A program made the translations under genes and the position numbers. DNA of 64,000 bases from Bacillus sp. OV166 (GTDB lineage: Bacteria; Bacillota; Bacilli; Bacillales; Cytobacillaceae): NCBI RefSeq assembly GCF_900177675.1, contig NZ_FXWM01000001.1, forward strand, positions 5,279,001-5,343,000, written 5' to 3'. Position 1 is the first letter of the stretch. Each line of letters starts with the position of its first letter. Under the pieces are notes generated by a model, which made no database searches, was not told the origin of the DNA, and was given only the letters and a program-made list of their open reading frames with translations. This document shows, in pieces, positions 61,485 to 64,000 of the stretch.

Positions 61485-62231
61485 ATGATAAATACTCAAT
61501 ATTTACGAAGAATTATTCTGGAAAGAGATGAAATTCCTTCTTTTAATAAATATCCCTTTAACCTGCCCAGTTTGCGAGGCTTAGACGAACTAGCTTTTCA
61601 TCCGAATGTTACTTTCCTGATTGGAGAAAACGGCATGGGTAAATCCACCCTGCTTGAAGCGATTGCTGTAGCAGTTGGTTTTAATCCAGAGGGAGGGTCC
61701 TTTAATTTTAATTTTTCAACCTATGATTCACATTCTCCTCTTGCAGACTATCTCAAAGTAATAAAGGGTATCGAAAAACCTAAGGATGGATTTTTTCTGC
61801 GCGCTGAAAGTTTTTATAATGTTGCTTCTAATATTGAGGAACTGGATAAAGGAGGCGGCGGGAGAAGGGTCATTGAATCATTCGGAGGTGTTTCCCTGCA
61901 TGAACAGTCGCATGGTGAGGCCTTCTTTGCCACGTTTCTTCATCGGTTTGGCGGTAATGGGATATACATTTTAGATGAACCAGAAGCAGCCCTCTCCCCA
62001 CTGCGGCAGATGTCGATGCTGACAAGGATTCATGATTTGGTGAAAGATAACTCCCAATTTATTATTGCTACCCATTCGCCAATCATCATGGCTTATCCTG
62101 ATGCAAAAATCTTTGAATTTACGGAAGAAGGAATTATTGAAAATACACTTGAGGAAACGAATCATTATCGGATTATGAAACAATTTTTTGATGATAAAAA
62201 TAGAATGCTGCATCATCTGTTAGATGATTAA
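61485..62231 (+). CDS. Orphan ABC/SMC-like AAA ATPase (COG3910 type)
   Basis: 248 residues from an ATG behind CGGGGTAATAAAA. Walker A GENGMGKSTLLEAIA (about residue 46), signature-like EQSHGEAFFATFL (about residue 143), Walker B IYILDEPEAALSP (about residue 162) and H-loop IIATHSPIIMAYP are all present. No membrane partner or nuclease gene is adjacent, so it is a stand-alone predicted ATPase. Relatives are annotated only as AAA ATPases; some ATPases of similar layout act in phage defence with a partner, which is not seen here. Confidence 0.85.
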   Translation: MINTQYLRRIILERDEIPSFNKYPFNLPSLRGLDELAFHPNVTFLIGENGMGKSTLLEAIAVAVGFNPEGGSFNFNFSTYDSHSPLADYLKVIKGIEKPKDGFFLRAESFYNVASNIEELDKGGGGRRVIESFGGVSLHEQSHGEAFFATFLHRFGGNGIYILDEPEAALSPLRQMSMLTRIHDLVKDNSQFIIATHSPIIMAYPDAKIFEFTEEGIIENTLEETNHYRIMKQFFDDKNRMLHHLLDD

Positions 62232-62277
62232 AATTTGACTTTGAAAGACTGGTTTCTCAATCACCATTCGTTCCAGT

Positions 62278-62537
62278 CACGTTGATACCTCCTACGTTAC
62301 CCTATCCTTGGTTAGACTCCTGTTTCGAGCACGTTGACACCTTCTACGTGACCCTATTCTTGCTTCGATCCCTGTTTCGGGCACGTAGACACTTCCTACG
62401 TTACCCTATCCTTGGTTAGACTCCTGTTTCGGGCACGTAGACACTTCCTACGTTACCCTATCCTTGGTTAGACCTCTGTTTCGGGCACGTAGACACCTTC
62501 TACGTGACCCTATTCATAATTATGACTCTGTTCCAGT
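62278..62537. repeat. Five 52-bp tandem hairpin repeats
   Basis: Units begin at 62278, 62330, 62382, 62434 and 62486, exact 52-bp spacing. Each starts CACGT[AT]GA-ACC/TTC and has a complementary CTACGT[GT] 12 bases on; unit 5 forms a perfect 8-bp stem CACGTAGA/TCTACGTG. Units 3 and 4 differ in few places. 52 is not a multiple of 3 and no frame is open, so it is non-coding. It fills the space between the convergent ATPase and speD genes. Confidence 0.9.
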
Positions 62538-62577
62538 AACGTATATCCCTTAATGGCTTTTCCTTCGGCTTCATTTA

Positions 62578-63387
62578 CTATTGGATAATATTTTTCCCAT
62601 AAAAGATTTCATCCATTTCAATCTTTAATCGCTCCGTAATCTCAATATGTTCATCAGGGGAAAGCTTATCTTTTGTATATCCAAACAAATAGTTATTTAA
62701 GTCGAATTCACGCAGCTTGCATTTTGTGTGAAAAATATGTTCCTGATAGACATTAACGTCAATCATATCGAATAATTCGCCAACATCATCAGGGATGTAA
62801 TTCTGAATTGAATTTATTTCATGGTCAATAAAGAGCTTATGCCCTGTCTTATCCCTTGTAAAACCGCGGACCCGGTAATCAATTGTCATCACATCTGTTT
62901 CAAATGATCGGATTAAATAATGAAGGGCCTTAAGGGGCGAAATTTCCCCGCATGTTGAAACATCAATATCTGCCCGAAATGTGCTTATTCCTTCATCAGG
63001 GTGGAATTCCGGATATGTATGAACCGTGATATGACTCTTATCTAACTGAATCACCACAGATTCCGGCAGCGGTCCCGGAGATTCCTCAAAGGATTCAGAC
63101 GGCGCATTCGCAACTGGACCCTCAGATACCAATAGAGTCACGCTTGCTCCGGCCGGTTCAAAGTCCTGACTCGCCACATTTAACACATGGGCACCAATTA
63201 TATCTGATACATGGGTTAAAATTTTTTGCAGCCTGTCTGCACTGTATTGTTCATCTATATACTTCAGATAGGCTTCACGTTCTTCCCTCGTTTTTGTAAA
63301 ACAAATATCATACATATTAAAGCTTAACGATTTCGTCAAGTTATTAAAGCCGTGTAACTCAATAGCCTGCTCGTGTGTAAGTCTCAT
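62578..63387 (-). CDS. speD: S-adenosylmethionine decarboxylase proenzyme, E. coli (class 1A) type
   Basis: 269 residues. Makes decarboxylated SAM for spermidine synthesis. Self-cleavage occurs before the serine in QLDKSHITVHTYPEFHP (about residue 117), which becomes the pyruvoyl group. FRADIDVSTCGEISPLKALH, TIDYRVRGFTRD and FIDHEINSIQNYIPDD follow the E. coli SpeD sequence closely. B. subtilis has a 126-residue class 1B enzyme, so this long form is a different subfamily. RBS is weak (AAGGGGGAACTGTC). Monocistronic. Confidence 0.92.
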   Translation of the reverse strand: MRLTHEQAIELHGFNNLTKSLSFNMYDICFTKTREEREAYLKYIDEQYSADRLQKILTHVSDIIGAHVLNVASQDFEPAGASVTLLVSEGPVANAPSESFEESPGPLPESVVIQLDKSHITVHTYPEFHPDEGISTFRADIDVSTCGEISPLKALHYLIRSFETDVMTIDYRVRGFTRDKTGHKLFIDHEINSIQNYIPDDVGELFDMIDVNVYQEHIFHTKCKLREFDLNNYLFGYTKDKLSPDEHIEITERLKIEMDEIFYGKNIIQ

Positions 63388-63494
63388 GACAGTTCCCCCT
63401 TAAAATTAAGGTATCCTTTGCAAGTAAATATTATTAAGATACCCAGAGTTCTACCTAGTTACTAATTTTTTATAAAATGTTCCGCCTTCCTTAA

Positions 63495-63509
63495 TTATAA
63501 TTATTATTA
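63495..63509. promoter_or_regulatory. PerR-box-like site upstream of dps
   Basis: TTATAATTATTATTA differs at one position from TTATAATNATTATAA. It lies about 30 bases before an extended -10 box TGATATAAT (63536-63544). Surroundings are extremely AT-rich, so chance similarity is possible. Confidence 0.45.
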
Positions 63510-63577
63510 TTTAATATTTACTTTTAAATAATATATGATATAATTAATTCAGATAAGAAATTAGGAGGAATGCTAAA

Positions 63578-64000
63578 ATGACCGTTGAACAAGTAATCAA
63601 CCAACAAATTGCAAACTGGAATATACTATATACTAAATTACATCGTTTTCACTGGTATGTGAAAGGTCCTCACTTCTTTACCTTACATGCCAAATTCGAA
63701 GAATTATATGAGGAAGCAGCAGCGACAATTGATGAGTTTGCTGAGCAATTATTAACCATTGGCGGCAGTCCCATTTCTACCCTTAAAGAATATCTTCAAC
63801 TTGCAACCATTGAAGAAACCATTGAAACATTAACTGCTGAAGAAATGGTTCAGACAATCGTCCATGACTTTTCCTTAATCATTGATGAATTAAAAGCTGG
63901 GATGGAAGTTGCTGAACAAAACAATGACGAGGTAACCAGTGATATGTTTTTAGGCCTAATCGGCAAACTCAATAAACATAACTGGATGTTACAATCTTTC
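63578..64000 (+). CDS. dps: Dps-family ferritin-like DNA-protecting protein (cut by window edge)
   Basis: 141 codons visible with no stop before base 64000; the family is 145-155 residues, so only a few are missing. LHRFHWYVKGPHFFTLHAKF (about residues 22-41) holds the ferroxidase His, and the partner residues lie in EELYEEAAATIDEFAEQLL. Stores iron and shields DNA from hydrogen peroxide in the stationary phase or under stress. RBS TTAGGAGGAATGCTAAA. A PerR-box-like site upstream suggests peroxide control, as for B. subtilis mrgA. Confidence 0.92.
   Translation, partial: MTVEQVINQQIANWNILYTKLHRFHWYVKGPHFFTLHAKFEELYEEAAATIDEFAEQLLTIGGSPISTLKEYLQLATIEETIETLTAEEMVQTIVHDFSLIIDELKAGMEVAEQNNDEVTSDMFLGLIGKLNKHNWMLQSF

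Noticed and set aside
62278..62537. CRISPR array
   Set aside because: The whole 52-bp unit is repeated with no unique spacers, and no cas genes are present.

Overview
The window is chromosomal DNA of a low-GC, endospore-forming Bacillaceae bacterium. A SASP gene, YtfJ/GerW, RefZ and two CotB-type coat proteins indicate sporulation. Gene order follows the Bacillus subtilis ackA-ytxK-tpx ... ezrA ... rpsD-tyrS ... acsA/acuABC-ccpA-aroA-ytxJHG ... murC-sftA ... trmB-ytzH-ytmP segment closely. Differences from B. subtilis (an E. coli-type SpeD, tandem cotB paralogues between rpsD and tyrS, a PLP lyase beside ytsP, GC-rich dispersed repeats) suggest a Neobacillus/Bacillus sensu lato relative. The species assignment is inference. 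Almost all genes start with a strong GGAGG-type ribosome binding site, which fixed several start codons, including GTG or TTG starts for ccpA, ezrA, sftA, ytpP and ytzE.

Layout. 1-9.3 kb: ackA (cut by the window edge), ytxK, tpx, ytfJ-ytfI, yteJ-sppA, nadK, rarD, acyl-CoA synthetase ytcI, sspA. 9.3-18.8 kb: thiI with its cysteine desulfurase, ezrA, refZ, ytsP, a methionine gamma-lyase-like gene, dgcP, rpsD. 19-21.6 kb: two tandem cotB paralogues, the first with twelve 26-residue Asn-rich repeats. 21.8-26.5 kb: tyrS with a T-box leader and a class A penicillin-binding protein. 26.5-35 kb: the acetate block (acsA, acuABC), ccpA, aroA and a ytxGHJ operon with a sigma-B-like promoter. 35-53 kb: ampS, murC, sftA, ytpQ, ytpP, a DUF84 phosphatase, ytoP, ytzB, ytnP, trmB, ytzH/ytmP, pullulanase, ytlR, thpR, a cysteine synthase, dat. 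53-64 kb is the most accessory part: a pepV remnant, ytzE, a 40-codon gene, a permease, LysR with YhgE/Pip, an IS1182-type element, an ArsR-SRPBCC pair, an orphan ATPase, a 52-bp tandem hairpin array, speD and a Dps gene running off the right edge.

How it works together. CcpA is encoded here, and candidate cre sites lie upstream of ackA (centred about -55, the position of an activating site), just inside acsA, in the ccpA leader and as a perfect palindrome before the gamma-lyase gene. Acetate production, acetate reuse and a sulfur amino-acid lyase may therefore share one catabolite circuit with the regulator. AcuA and AcuC would tune AcsA by reversible acetylation. Thiol chemistry recurs (Tpx, YtpP, YtxJ, YtsP). 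The most unusual structures are the insertion sequence that landed in a transcription terminator and duplicated the whole 33-bp hairpin, the GC-rich repeat carried inside that element, the 52-bp array between convergent genes, the near-total internal deletion of pepV, and two convergent gene pairs whose nearest minus-strand terminator lies beyond the opposing gene.
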